Shown here piece after piece: positions 15,175 to 22,735 of a DNA stretch of 64,000 nt. The position numbers and the translations under genes were made by a program. Numbering within the stretch: position 1 is the first letter of the stretch; every line of letters begins with the position of its first letter. The stretch spans positions 1 through 64,000 of the forward strand of contig CAWFIL010000008.1 in NCBI GenBank assembly GCA_963815935.1. The letters are read 5' to 3'. The notes under the pieces were generated by a model. It was not told where the DNA came from. It searched no databases and saw only the letters and a list, made by a program, of their open reading frames with translations. This stretch comes from JARIHD01 sp963815935. GTDB lineage: Bacteria; Patescibacteriota; Saccharimonadia; Saccharimonadales; UBA4665.

Positions 15175-15981
15175 ATGACAGCACGTTTACCTGTACCTGG
15201 ATCTGATGATGGCAATTGGGGGTCAATTCTCAACAACTACCTCCTGGTTTCACATGCCGCCGATGGCACAATCAGTGCAGGCGCAGTCGGTTCCACACAA
15301 GTAAACGATGCGGCCCTTCCCCAGGCTAAAATCCAAAACCTGACTACCGATTTAGCGGGGAAAGTTAGCTCGTCGTCCGTCGGCAGCGCCAGTGGTGTTG
15401 CTGGGCTAGACAGCAACGCACGAGTCCCGCATACACAACTGCCAACATTCGGCGATCCTTACTACCCAATCCAGGAATACGGCTTCTTTACGGCATCTAC
15501 CGGCATAGAAGCCGCCAAAGACAAATCAACCATGGGTGGTTTTTATTTCGCTCGAATATTTATACCGGCAGGCAAAGCCATAGGCGTGGCAGCAACTGTC
15601 GTAACCGATGCCGGTACACTTGGGGCCGGCGGGGGCAATTGTTTCTGCGTTTATGATGACAGCGGGAACCTCGTTGCCAGCACGCCTACCGACGACACGT
15701 TATGGGCAACCACCGGGTGGCGGATCGGCACCTTTTCGACGCCCATTCCAGCCCAAACGGCCGACCGTTTTGTATATGCATCACCGTTCTGCGTAGGATA
15801 CAGTTCTGCGCCCTATATTCCGTATAATGTCGTAGCCAATACGGCGCTACTCTACACAGGCTACAATAAGCCAAACCACCGGCGAGCCTTTTACGCCAAC
15901 GCTGGCTCGCCACCAGCGAGTTTCGACCCGACGTCGTATGGCAGTGACTCCAATTATCTACCATTTATTGCACTCGGGTAG
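15175..15981 (+). CDS. putative surface protein with phage tail-fibre-like N-terminus
   Basis: A 268-residue protein beginning MTARLPVPGSDDGNWGSILNNY, followed by HAADGTI, a motif set that recurs at the N-termini of tail-fibre-like and collar-like proteins (G-x-D-x-x-x-W-G-x-x-L-N). A repeat-like region AAL...AKIQNLTTDLAGKVS and the linker GVAGLDSNARVPHTQLP resemble coiled tail-fibre shafts. The C-terminal ~170 residues look like a beta-rich globular domain. No signal peptide is visible. Together with the upstream small protein it could form an exported surface structure. Family assignment is tentative. Confidence 0.6.
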   Translation: MTARLPVPGSDDGNWGSILNNYLLVSHAADGTISAGAVGSTQVNDAALPQAKIQNLTTDLAGKVSSSSVGSASGVAGLDSNARVPHTQLPTFGDPYYPIQEYGFFTASTGIEAAKDKSTMGGFYFARIFIPAGKAIGVAATVVTDAGTLGAGGGNCFCVYDDSGNLVASTPTDDTLWATTGWRIGTFSTPIPAQTADRFVYASPFCVGYSSAPYIPYNVVANTALLYTGYNKPNHRRAFYANAGSPPASFDPTSYGSDSNYLPFIALG

Positions 15982-15986
15982 ACACG

Positions 15987-16020
15987 AACAGGGGCTGGAC
16001 AATTGTCCAGCCCCTGTTTT
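15987..16020. terminator. bidirectional rho-independent terminator
   Basis: A perfect 32-base palindrome (AACAGGGGCTGGACAA and its complement) ending in TTTT on plus and with AA-rich flank giving U residues on minus. It separates the convergent tail-fibre-like gene and groEL and can serve both. Confidence 0.85.
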
Positions 16021-16044
16021 GGGTGAATCGATATAGCCGGAGGG

Positions 16045-17691
16045 CTACATCATGCCCATGCCACCCATATCAGGCATAGCTGGAGCATCTTTTGCTGCGG
16101 GAACCTCTACGACCAAGGCACCCATGGTCATGCTGGTACCGGCAATTGATACGGCGTTCAATAACGCCTCTTTGGTCACACGGGCAGGGTCAACCACACC
16201 AGCGGCTTTCATGTCGACAAGCTTGCTTGGGTCATTGACGTTCACACCGTGACCTGGCTTAGAAGCCTTTACCTGCGGCAGCCACTCGTCGGCGTTCAGG
16301 CCAGCATTGCCCATCAGGATACGGAACGGCTGTTGTAATGCGTTTTTCAGGAGCATCTTGCCGGCAGCGATTGCGGCATCGTCGTCATTCGTAGTAGTGA
16401 TGGTGCTCGAAAGATTAACCAGCGTTACGCCACCGCCAGGAACGATGCCTTCGTCCAGTGCGGCCTTAACGGCGGCAACAGCGTCATCTACGCGGAACTT
16501 CTTCTCTTCGATTTCGGTCTCGGTAGCACCGCCAACCTTGATGACAGCAACCTTGCCGCTCAATGCAGCACGACGTTTCTCTAGCTGTTCGCGGTCGTAC
16601 TCGCTATTGGCAGCATCAATCTGCGCGCCAATCAGCTTAATACGCGCTTGCACGTCAGCAACCGAACCCGCCCCCTCAATAATGGTAGTCTCATCCTTGC
16701 CAACAATTACCTTGCGAGCTGAACCAACCATGCTAAGTTCGGCGTTCTCAAAGTTGTAGCCTTGATCCTCGCTAATAACGGTTGCACCAGTGAGTGTGGC
16801 GATGTCTTCCAGGATTTCCTTGCGACGGTCGCCAAATGAAGGAGCCTTAACGGCAACCGTGTTAAACACACCTTTCAGGCGGTTTAGAACAAGCGTAGCC
16901 AGTGCCTCGCCCTCGAGATCTTCGGCAATGATCACTAGGTCTTTCTTCCCAGCGGCAGCCAACTTTTCGAGCAGTGGCAAAAACTCTTGGATGGAACTAA
17001 TTTTTTTGTCAGTCAACACGACGGCTGGTTTGTCATAAACCGCCTCCATGCGGGCGGTGTCGGTAACCATGTAGGCGCTAACAAAGCCACGGTCAAAGGT
17101 AAAGCCTTCTACGACTTCGCTCTCGAGCGCAAGGGCCTGACCTTCTTCGACCGTGACCACACCATCACTGCCAACCTTATCCATAACATCAGCGATCAGT
17201 TGACCAATCTCGGTATCGCCAGCAGAAATAGTAGCCACTTCGGCGATACGCTTCTTGTTGGCGGCGATATCTTCACGCATGCCATCAAGCTTTTCGATTG
17301 TATCGTGTGCCGCAGCCTCAAGGCCCTTACGCAGCAGCATGGGGTTGTGCCCAGCGGCAATCAGTTTGTTGGCTTCGTTAAGGATATTGTAGGTCAGGAC
17401 TGTCACGGTAGTCGTACCGTCACCGGCGACATCATTCATCTTGGAGGCAGCCTGCTTAATCAGCTCTGCGCCCACTTTGTAACCTAGCGTTTCGTCGTCG
17501 ACGTCAGCAATCTCCACACCCTTAGCCACGGTAACACCATCGTGTGTAACCGTTGGTGCGCCGAAGCTTTTGCTGATAACTACATTGCGACCCTTTGGCC
17601 CCATGGTAGTCTTTACTGCGTCATATAGAATTTGGGCACCAGCCAAAACGCGACGGCGGGCGTCATCATCATAAAATACTTTCTTAGCCAT
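16045..17691 (-). CDS. groL: chaperonin GroEL (60 kDa)
   Basis: A 548-residue group I chaperonin. It begins MAKKVFYDDDARRRVLAG, has the ATP-site blocks TMGPKGRNVV and GDGTTTVTVL, the AAxEEGIVPGGG-type block ALDEGIVPGGGVTLVNL, and ends in the typical MPDMGGMGMM tail. It folds cytosolic proteins with GroES, which is encoded 18 bases upstream in the same operon. Full length and intact. Confidence 0.98.
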   Translation of the reverse strand: MAKKVFYDDDARRRVLAGAQILYDAVKTTMGPKGRNVVISKSFGAPTVTHDGVTVAKGVEIADVDDETLGYKVGAELIKQAASKMNDVAGDGTTTVTVLTYNILNEANKLIAAGHNPMLLRKGLEAAAHDTIEKLDGMREDIAANKKRIAEVATISAGDTEIGQLIADVMDKVGSDGVVTVEEGQALALESEVVEGFTFDRGFVSAYMVTDTARMEAVYDKPAVVLTDKKISSIQEFLPLLEKLAAAGKKDLVIIAEDLEGEALATLVLNRLKGVFNTVAVKAPSFGDRRKEILEDIATLTGATVISEDQGYNFENAELSMVGSARKVIVGKDETTIIEGAGSVADVQARIKLIGAQIDAANSEYDREQLEKRRAALSGKVAVIKVGGATETEIEEKKFRVDDAVAAVKAALDEGIVPGGGVTLVNLSSTITTTNDDDAAIAAGKMLLKNALQQPFRILMGNAGLNADEWLPQVKASKPGHGVNVNDPSKLVDMKAAGVVDPARVTKEALLNAVSIAGTSMTMGALVVEVPAAKDAPAMPDMGGMGMM

Positions 17692-17709
17692 TGTTTATTC
17701 CCTCTTCTA

Positions 17710-17979
17710 CTAGTTAACGGTTGCGACGATATTCTTTTTGTAAACAATAACGTACTCTTCGCCATCGACTTTTACGTTAGTGGCTTCGTACTCGTTTTTG
17801 TATAGGATACGATCGCCGGTCTTAATATCGGCAACGTCTTTACCAACAGCAACAACCTTAGCCACTTTGGGCTTTTCGGCAGCGCCACCAGGTAGATAAA
17901 TCCCGCTAGCAGTCTTGGAAACCGGCTCTTCGGCCTGGGCAACTACGTACTCTGCGAGTGGCTGTACTTTAACACTCAT
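17710..17979 (-). CDS. groS: co-chaperonin GroES
   Basis: An 89-residue GroES: N-terminal VKVQPLAEYVVAQAEE, mobile loop KTASGIYLPGGAAEKP, and the C-terminal DRILYKNEYEATNVKVDGEEYVIVYKKNIVATV. It caps the GroEL ring. First gene of the groESL operon, transcribed from a strong promoter with a CIRCE-like operator between promoter and gene. Confidence 0.97.
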   Translation of the reverse strand: MSVKVQPLAEYVVAQAEEPVSKTASGIYLPGGAAEKPKVAKVVAVGKDVADIKTGDRILYKNEYEATNVKVDGEEYVIVYKKNIVATVN

Positions 17980-18015
17980 GGCTATACTCCTCTTACTATT
18001 CTTTAGACAAGAGAG

Positions 18016-18042
18016 TTAGCACTCACGATAGTACAGTGCCAA
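18016..18042. promoter_or_regulatory. CIRCE operator (HrcA binding site) of groESL
   Basis: TTAGCACTC, nine bases, CAGTGCCAA. The consensus is TTAGCACTC-N9-GAGTGCTAA, so one arm is perfect and the other has two mismatches. A further AGCACTC half-site lies at 18049-18055. The location between the -10 box and groES fits heat-shock repression by HrcA, which is not encoded in this window. Confidence 0.8.
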
Positions 18043-18055
18043 CTCATCAGCACTC

Positions 18056-18084
18056 ACTATAGTAAAGGGTCACCGAGTAGTCAA
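18056..18084 (-). promoter_or_regulatory. groESL promoter TTGACT-17-TATAGT
   Basis: On the minus strand TTGACT (18084-18079), a 17-base spacer and TATAGT (18061-18056), directly upstream of the CIRCE element. Confidence 0.8.
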
Positions 18085-18119
18085 GGCTATGTAATAGGTA
18101 TGCCGCAACTGATACACAG

Positions 18120-19037
18120 CTACCATGTCATATGGGCGATCTCTTGCGGATCAAGCACAGCCTCTTGCGGGACAAATGAGCCTTCAGACGTGACAATATC
18201 GAGATACGGAGGCGTAAAGCTCTCTTCAATAAACTCAACACCTACGCCGTTGTAGGACTCGAGGCATTCACGAACATCCATCTCGATCAAATGTCTGGCG
18301 GCAACGGGGTTGACCAGGCCGGATGCGGCGACGAGTTCCTGTGCCCCCTCAAGATCGACGTATCTCACGCCTCTATTGTCGGCGGCAATATTTTTCACCT
18401 GTGCATCGGTGTGTGCAATACCGTTACTATGCAGCTCACCTAGGCTTACTGCACAATGCCCCATAGCCGCGCGCAACTGACGCTCTGATGGTGTAAAGTT
18501 GGGGTCCCAAAAAATATTATCCAAGGTAAGAATATCGTGCTCGTATTTCGTCAACAAAGAAACGCGTCCATCTTCTCGATCCTTATAAAATCCTAGCGGG
18601 CGTAAGGCGGGCGAAAGATTACCTCTTGCTGCCAGTTCATTGACAGTCTGCATTGCACCAAACTCTCTTGCAGCCCTACCCGGAGTATCCAAGGGCTTAA
18701 CAGCTACATACTCTACTCGCTCGCGACTATCGGCATCCTTTATGACAAGCTGCCCAAAACCAACTTGGTTCCTGCTGGCTTGACGCGTATAACTTTTCTC
18801 GTGGTGTAGATTTATGTGCGCCCTAGCACCAGTAAGTGCGACTGCGCCAAACTCATGCCTAAGCAGCATAAACTCGCCACCCTGCATGGCAGACAAGCTT
18901 CGCTTAGTCTCACGCGACACAAAACCACACCCCAGTCTTGGGGTACAAGCAGCCTTGTCAGCCATAGGCAGTACATCACCAGCAGGTAGCTCCGATATAC
19001 CGCCGACCTCTGCAGAATAGCGATGATTCATCAACAT
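18120..19037 (-). CDS. protein-kinase-like fold protein
   Basis: A 305-residue soluble protein with the ordered residues of the kinase fold: glycine-containing strand QVGFGQLVI (residue 91-99), Lys114 in YVAVKPL, a Glu125 in AAREFGAM, catalytic loop HTDAQVKN (His209, Asp211, Asn216) and a DFG-equivalent Asp228 in RYVDLEG. The first ~85 residues match nothing I know. It could phosphorylate a protein, sugar or small molecule; the HxD-xxxx-N spacing is nearer to aminoglycoside/choline-type kinases than to Hanks kinases. It is divergent from the arginase gene. No partner is obvious. Confidence 0.65.
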   Translation of the reverse strand: MLMNHRYSAEVGGISELPAGDVLPMADKAACTPRLGCGFVSRETKRSLSAMQGGEFMLLRHEFGAVALTGARAHINLHHEKSYTRQASRNQVGFGQLVIKDADSRERVEYVAVKPLDTPGRAAREFGAMQTVNELAARGNLSPALRPLGFYKDREDGRVSLLTKYEHDILTLDNIFWDPNFTPSERQLRAAMGHCAVSLGELHSNGIAHTDAQVKNIAADNRGVRYVDLEGAQELVAASGLVNPVAARHLIEMDVRECLESYNGVGVEFIEESFTPPYLDIVTSEGSFVPQEAVLDPQEIAHMTW

Positions 19038-19086
19038 ATGATAACATATTTTTAACTTATTATCAAGTAAGGTAACCCCGTTGTGT

Positions 19087-19092
19087 TAAACT
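19087..19092 (+). promoter_or_regulatory. -10 box (TAAACT) for arginase, leaderless
   Basis: TGTGTTAAACT ends 8 bases before the arginase ATG with no Shine-Dalgarno in between. Confidence 0.35.
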
Positions 19093-19100
19093 CTTAGTAC

Positions 19101-20039
19101 ATGGCTCAGCAAAACATCACCGTTATAGGCGTTCCGTTAGACCTAGGGGCCGAGAACCTAGGCGTAAGCATGGGGGCCGACACATTTCGTTTTCAACATA
19201 TTGTTCGAAAGCTAGAGAGCGCCGGTCTGCATGTACGCGATGCAGGCAACATCAAGGTTAACGAGCGGCAAACGCTTCCCGTAGGTAATCCAAAGTTACG
19301 CCACCTTGACGAAATCGTTCGCGTCAGTGAGGAAACGGCCAAACTCACCGACAACACAATGCAGACCGGGAGCAGAGTAGTCGTCCTGGGAGGTGATCAT
19401 TCCATCTGCCTCGGTGCCGTTGCCGGTGCATCGGTCAGTCTTGCGGGCAACCTCGGGCTTATTTACTTCGATGCACACGGCGACATGAACACCGATAAGA
19501 CGACGCCTACCGGCAACGTCCATGGCATGCACCTAGCCTCACTCATGGGCTTTGGAGCCCCTGAGCTTGCTCACGTCTACGGTCAACAGACCAAGATCGA
19601 CAAGCACAACCTGCTCCATATAGGTGGCTGCGATTTTGACGATGCCGAGCTTGATCTCGTCAGGCGCGAGAGTCTGCAAACCTTCAGCATGCTCGACCTA
19701 CTCAAAAACAGCTTAGCTCCTCTCTTCCCTATGATCGACGATCTTGCCAAGCGTGTAAACAACATCTGGGTCAGTCTGGACCTCGACGCCATCGACGAGC
19801 TCTACGCACCCGGAGCCGGCATGCCTAACAAAAAAGGCCTCACCTACCGTGAGATTGCCGCCATCGCCGAGTATATCGGCAGTACCTGCAATGTTGTCGG
19901 CATCGACATTGTTGAATACAATCCACTACAAGATGTACAAGGCAAAACTGCCGAACTGGCTATTGAGTTAATTGCCACGTTCTTCGGCAAAAAATATAGC
20001 TGGTATACGCATTACCTAGAGCAAAACAAGCTCGCCTGA
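19101..20039 (+). CDS. rocF: arginase (ureohydrolase family)
   Basis: A 312-residue ureohydrolase. The binuclear manganese ligands are all visible: His100 in GGDHS, Asp124/His126/Asp128 in YFDAHGDMNT, and the two Asp in WVSLDLDAID. NVHGMHLASLMG (His141) and the N-terminal GVPLDLGAENLGVSMGADTFR favour arginase over agmatinase. The reaction is arginine to ornithine plus urea. No urease, ornithine-using gene or transporter is adjacent; the next gene is a nuclease-fold protein. Substrate preference remains an inference. Confidence 0.88.
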   Translation: MAQQNITVIGVPLDLGAENLGVSMGADTFRFQHIVRKLESAGLHVRDAGNIKVNERQTLPVGNPKLRHLDEIVRVSEETAKLTDNTMQTGSRVVVLGGDHSICLGAVAGASVSLAGNLGLIYFDAHGDMNTDKTTPTGNVHGMHLASLMGFGAPELAHVYGQQTKIDKHNLLHIGGCDFDDAELDLVRRESLQTFSMLDLLKNSLAPLFPMIDDLAKRVNNIWVSLDLDAIDELYAPGAGMPNKKGLTYREIAAIAEYIGSTCNVVGIDIVEYNPLQDVQGKTAELAIELIATFFGKKYSWYTHYLEQNKLA

Positions 20040-20054
20040 ACGCATCGCATGACA

Positions 20055-20083
20055 TTGACATTAGGGCAATAAGGTGCTAATGT
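20055..20083 (+). promoter_or_regulatory. promoter TTGACA-17-TAATGT for the nuclease-fold gene
   Basis: TTGACA at 20055-20060, 17-base spacer, extended -10 TGCTAATGT ending at 20083, then only 6 bases to the ATG at 20090. The start codon would be at or near the 5' end of the mRNA. Confidence 0.65.
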
Positions 20084-20089
20084 TTATAT

Positions 20090-21004
20090 ATGGGAAACAA
20101 CCTGGCTTCTCTAGAAGTCGGCGAAACACAAACACCACCCATAGAATTCGACACTGCACTCAAAGAGGCACAGACCGGCTTTTACGACGTTACCTTCGAT
20201 GAAGGCTTTAGCGAGTTGGCAGTTAAACGTGGGCTATCACCCGAGGACACCGAGAGACCCGCCTATTGGCGGGCCGTCGCCGACTATACACAGCAACGCG
20301 CGCAAGCGGCTCGTGAGCGCGGCGAAGGCGTTTCGCCAATTCACGAATTGCTTGCCTCTACGCCAGACTTTATCTATACACAGGCACTCCTGGACAAACA
20401 CGGGCCTGACCGCGTTGGCTACCAACAATTTCACGAGCTGCGGTCTCGGGCGAGCCGGTTCAATAGCCTCATCCACCAAGTAGCCACCGAACACCCCGAT
20501 GCTCGAGCGTCGGTCTTGCTCAATGCATTAGCCAACACTGCCAACATCAGCATCGAACAGCCCAAGTTACGCATTGCCAGTCTCAATATGCTACAACCCG
20601 TAATCCGGGGCGCACAGCATGAGGTCGGCTTTGGCCAGCTGCTTAAAAAGACAGGTCGGGCATTCCGCCCCGGTACAGTCCAAGAGGATGCCCATGGCAT
20701 CGACTACGTCGTCAGTGCCCGCCGCGGGCGAGTGCTCCACATCGACGTCAAGGCCTCACTACACCAAGTTGCAAAACTAGGTGGTCACGACTCAGCCTAC
20801 GCCGTTGACCAACGCGACGGGCTTATCACAATGTACTCACTGCTAACCGATAGTGACCTCAAAGACCGTTTTTTTACTTCCGAACGAACTGCGGAAGAAA
20901 AAGGTGCTTTGCTGGATGGCTTGTTGCACGAGATTGAAATTAACGATCACGCCCTCGCCGTCGGCCAGGTCAGCGTTGCACACCAAACAGGGTATACTAG
21001 GTAG
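20090..21004 (+). CDS. putative PD-(D/E)XK nuclease-fold protein
   Basis: A 304-residue soluble protein of unknown family. The first ~170 residues are helical and charged. The centre carries an ordered PD-(D/E)XK-like set: Glu178 in AQHEVGFGQLLKK, Asp205 in GIDYVVSARRGR and Asp219-x-Lys221 in VLHIDVKAS, that is helix-Glu, strand-Asp, strand-(D)xK. Such cores occur in restriction enzymes, Holliday junction resolvases and DNA-repair nucleases. The 100-residue gene that follows 5 bases later is probably cotranscribed. No methylase or restriction partner is seen. The fold call is based on motif order only. Confidence 0.55.
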   Translation: MGNNLASLEVGETQTPPIEFDTALKEAQTGFYDVTFDEGFSELAVKRGLSPEDTERPAYWRAVADYTQQRAQAARERGEGVSPIHELLASTPDFIYTQALLDKHGPDRVGYQQFHELRSRASRFNSLIHQVATEHPDARASVLLNALANTANISIEQPKLRIASLNMLQPVIRGAQHEVGFGQLLKKTGRAFRPGTVQEDAHGIDYVVSARRGRVLHIDVKASLHQVAKLGGHDSAYAVDQRDGLITMYSLLTDSDLKDRFFTSERTAEEKGALLDGLLHEIEINDHALAVGQVSVAHQTGYTR

Positions 21005-21009
21005 ACTAC

Positions 21010-21312
21010 ATGGGTATCCGAAGATACGAAGTAACCAGTCCCGCAACCTCGTCCGAGCTACGACAGCAAGTTGCCTCACATATCGGCCAGAGTGCGGTCA
21101 GCACAAGCATCCACGTTGGTGTTCAGGAAACGGGCGTCGATATCCCAGCCGCCAATGCACGCACCGAGCTAGACTTCGGTATAGCCGGCACTCGTTTGCG
21201 CGATGGCGGGCTAAGCGTTCTCGGCGAGGCAAGCGATGGCGGCACCGTACATCTCGACATCTCGCCCGACGGCGAGCTGCCCGCTACCCTTACTATCGTA
21301 ACCGCCGATTAG
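21010..21312 (+). CDS. hypothetical protein, partner of the nuclease-fold gene
   Basis: A 100-residue protein (MGIRRYEVTSPATSSELRQQ) with mixed helix then a Gly/Asp/Thr-rich beta-like C-terminal half (LDFGIAGTRLRDGGLSVLGE). No membrane helix or known motif. It begins 5 bases after the preceding stop, so cotranslation is likely, and its stop overlaps the end of murE on the opposite strand by 4 bases. Confidence 0.5.
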   Translation: MGIRRYEVTSPATSSELRQQVASHIGQSAVSTSIHVGVQETGVDIPAANARTELDFGIAGTRLRDGGLSVLGEASDGGTVHLDISPDGELPATLTIVTAD

Positions 21313-22667
21313 CGCTTCTTGGCCAGTTTCTTGAGTGCCTTGCGCGCGGTAGCCATCTCATCCCATTTAAATTCGACCACACGCTCAGGGTTATGATCAT
21401 CTTGTTGCAAGTGGCGCAACTCGGCAGCTTTCGGGCCATTACGCAGGATATCTTTTTCGTGCCCCTTGCCGAGTAACAAAACGGTATCCCCTTTTTGTGC
21501 GCGTTTGAAGGCAAATGCAATTGCTTCGGTTCGGTCGTGTACCAAAAATAAGTCTTTGTCGCGCTTCTTGCCAACTTGTTCCGCGCCCGACGCAATCTCA
21601 TCCATAATTTCCATGCCATCCATGTCGCGGTCGTCCTCTTCAGTAATTACGACTTCGTCGGCATATTCGCCCGCCAGTTTGCCCTGCACGACACGCTTAG
21701 CCTCATCGCGGCGGCCAGCGGAGCCGAACAATACGATCAGCTTGCCACGTACAACCGGCTTTAGATCCTTGAATAATTTCTCGAAGCTATCGGGCGTATG
21801 CGCATAATCAACGATCACGCTAAAGTCCTGGCCTTCATCAACACGGTTCATACGACCTTCAACACCATCAAGTGCCGCAATCCCCTGCTCTATCTGCTCA
21901 GGCGACAAGCCAACCGCCTCGCCAACACCGATCGCAGCCAGTGAGTTGTAAACATTAAAGCTGCCTGGCAGGTTACAGTGGATCGCATACCGCCGGTCAC
22001 CGTGGACGGCAGTGTAGTCAACGCCATCAGAAGATAACTTGATGTCCGTAGCCTGCAACTCAGCCTTGCCAGCGCCGTACATAACCGGGTATTCAATGGA
22101 ATCGGCAAAAAGTTTCGCGCTTGGGTCATCGGCATTAATGATGCCGACACGCAAGCCTTTGTGATTTTTGTTAGTCTGAACAAACATCTGGCGCTTGGCA
22201 TCCACGTACCGCTCGAAAGTGCCATGATAATCCAGGTGTTCGTGAGTAATATTTGTCATCACGGCAATCGAATATGGCACGCCCCATACACGGTGCTGAG
22301 CCAATGCATGGCTAGTCGTTTCCAACACTAGCCACTCGACGCCTTGCGCCTTAAATTGCTTGACGCGATTCATAAGCGTTGGCACCGATACGGTTGTCAT
22401 GTGCGCTACCTGCGGCTTGATATCCGTGCCCACGCCATAAGCTACGGTAGTCATGAGACCAACCTTGTAGCCAGCTTCATGCAACATACGATGTATCAGA
22501 AACGCCGTGCTAGTCTTGCCGTTCGTGCCTGTCACTCCGATGACCTTGAGCCCGCGCGAAGGAAAGCCGCTCTTGGCGTTGAGAAGCATTGCCTCCCCAA
22601 GGTGACCATACGGCTCTATCTGGCGGAATAAGTTTCTAGGGATAAGCTTCTTAACAAGTGTACGCAT
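21309..22667 (-). CDS. murE: UDP-N-acetylmuramyl-tripeptide synthetase MurE-type Mur ligase
   Basis: A 452-residue Mur ligase adding the third residue of the peptidoglycan stem peptide. ATP loop VIGVTGTNGKTSTAFL (about residue 43-58), TTVSVPTLMNR, LETTSHALAQHR, NITHEHLDYHGTFERYVDAKRQMF, and the C-terminal domain SAGRRDEAKR and LLLGKGHEKDIL. The N-terminal UDP-binding domain is short. The usual DNPR (diaminopimelate) signature reads EDDRDMDG, so the amino acid added cannot be told from it. A TATACT lies 7 bases before the ATG, suggesting a leaderless message. Confidence 0.92.
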   Translation of the reverse strand: MRTLVKKLIPRNLFRQIEPYGHLGEAMLLNAKSGFPSRGLKVIGVTGTNGKTSTAFLIHRMLHEAGYKVGLMTTVAYGVGTDIKPQVAHMTTVSVPTLMNRVKQFKAQGVEWLVLETTSHALAQHRVWGVPYSIAVMTNITHEHLDYHGTFERYVDAKRQMFVQTNKNHKGLRVGIINADDPSAKLFADSIEYPVMYGAGKAELQATDIKLSSDGVDYTAVHGDRRYAIHCNLPGSFNVYNSLAAIGVGEAVGLSPEQIEQGIAALDGVEGRMNRVDEGQDFSVIVDYAHTPDSFEKLFKDLKPVVRGKLIVLFGSAGRRDEAKRVVQGKLAGEYADEVVITEEDDRDMDGMEIMDEIASGAEQVGKKRDKDLFLVHDRTEAIAFAFKRAQKGDTVLLLGKGHEKDILRNGPKAAELRHLQQDDHNPERVVEFKWDEMATARKALKKLAKKR

Positions 22668-22670
22668 GAT

Positions 22671-22713
22671 AAAAAGTATACGGCCTCTTGCCGATAAGGG
22701 CTAGAGGCCGTAT
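22671..22713 (-). terminator. rho-independent terminator of the 723-aa gene, overlapping the murE -10 box
   Basis: On the minus strand ATACGGCCTCT and AGAGGCCGTAT form an 11-base stem followed by ACTTTTT. The last stem bases plus the U tract also contain TATACT (22680-22675), the -10 hexamer 7 bases before the murE ATG. Confidence 0.8.
22675..22680 (-). promoter_or_regulatory. -10 box (TATACT) for murE, leaderless
   Basis: Minus-strand TATACT with a 7-base gap to the murE ATG. It lies in the foot of the terminator stem of the upstream gene. Confidence 0.5.
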
Positions 22714-22735
22714 TGCTAGTTTGTGAGCCGCCGTT

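Noticed and set aside
15175..15981. Remnant prophage around the tail-fibre-like protein
   Set aside because: Neighbours are tat, groESL and envelope genes with no other phage feature.
18120..20090. Homology between the kinase-like protein and the nuclease-fold protein from a shared VGFGQL string
   Set aside because: Only six residues agree and the surrounding motifs differ; likely coincidence.
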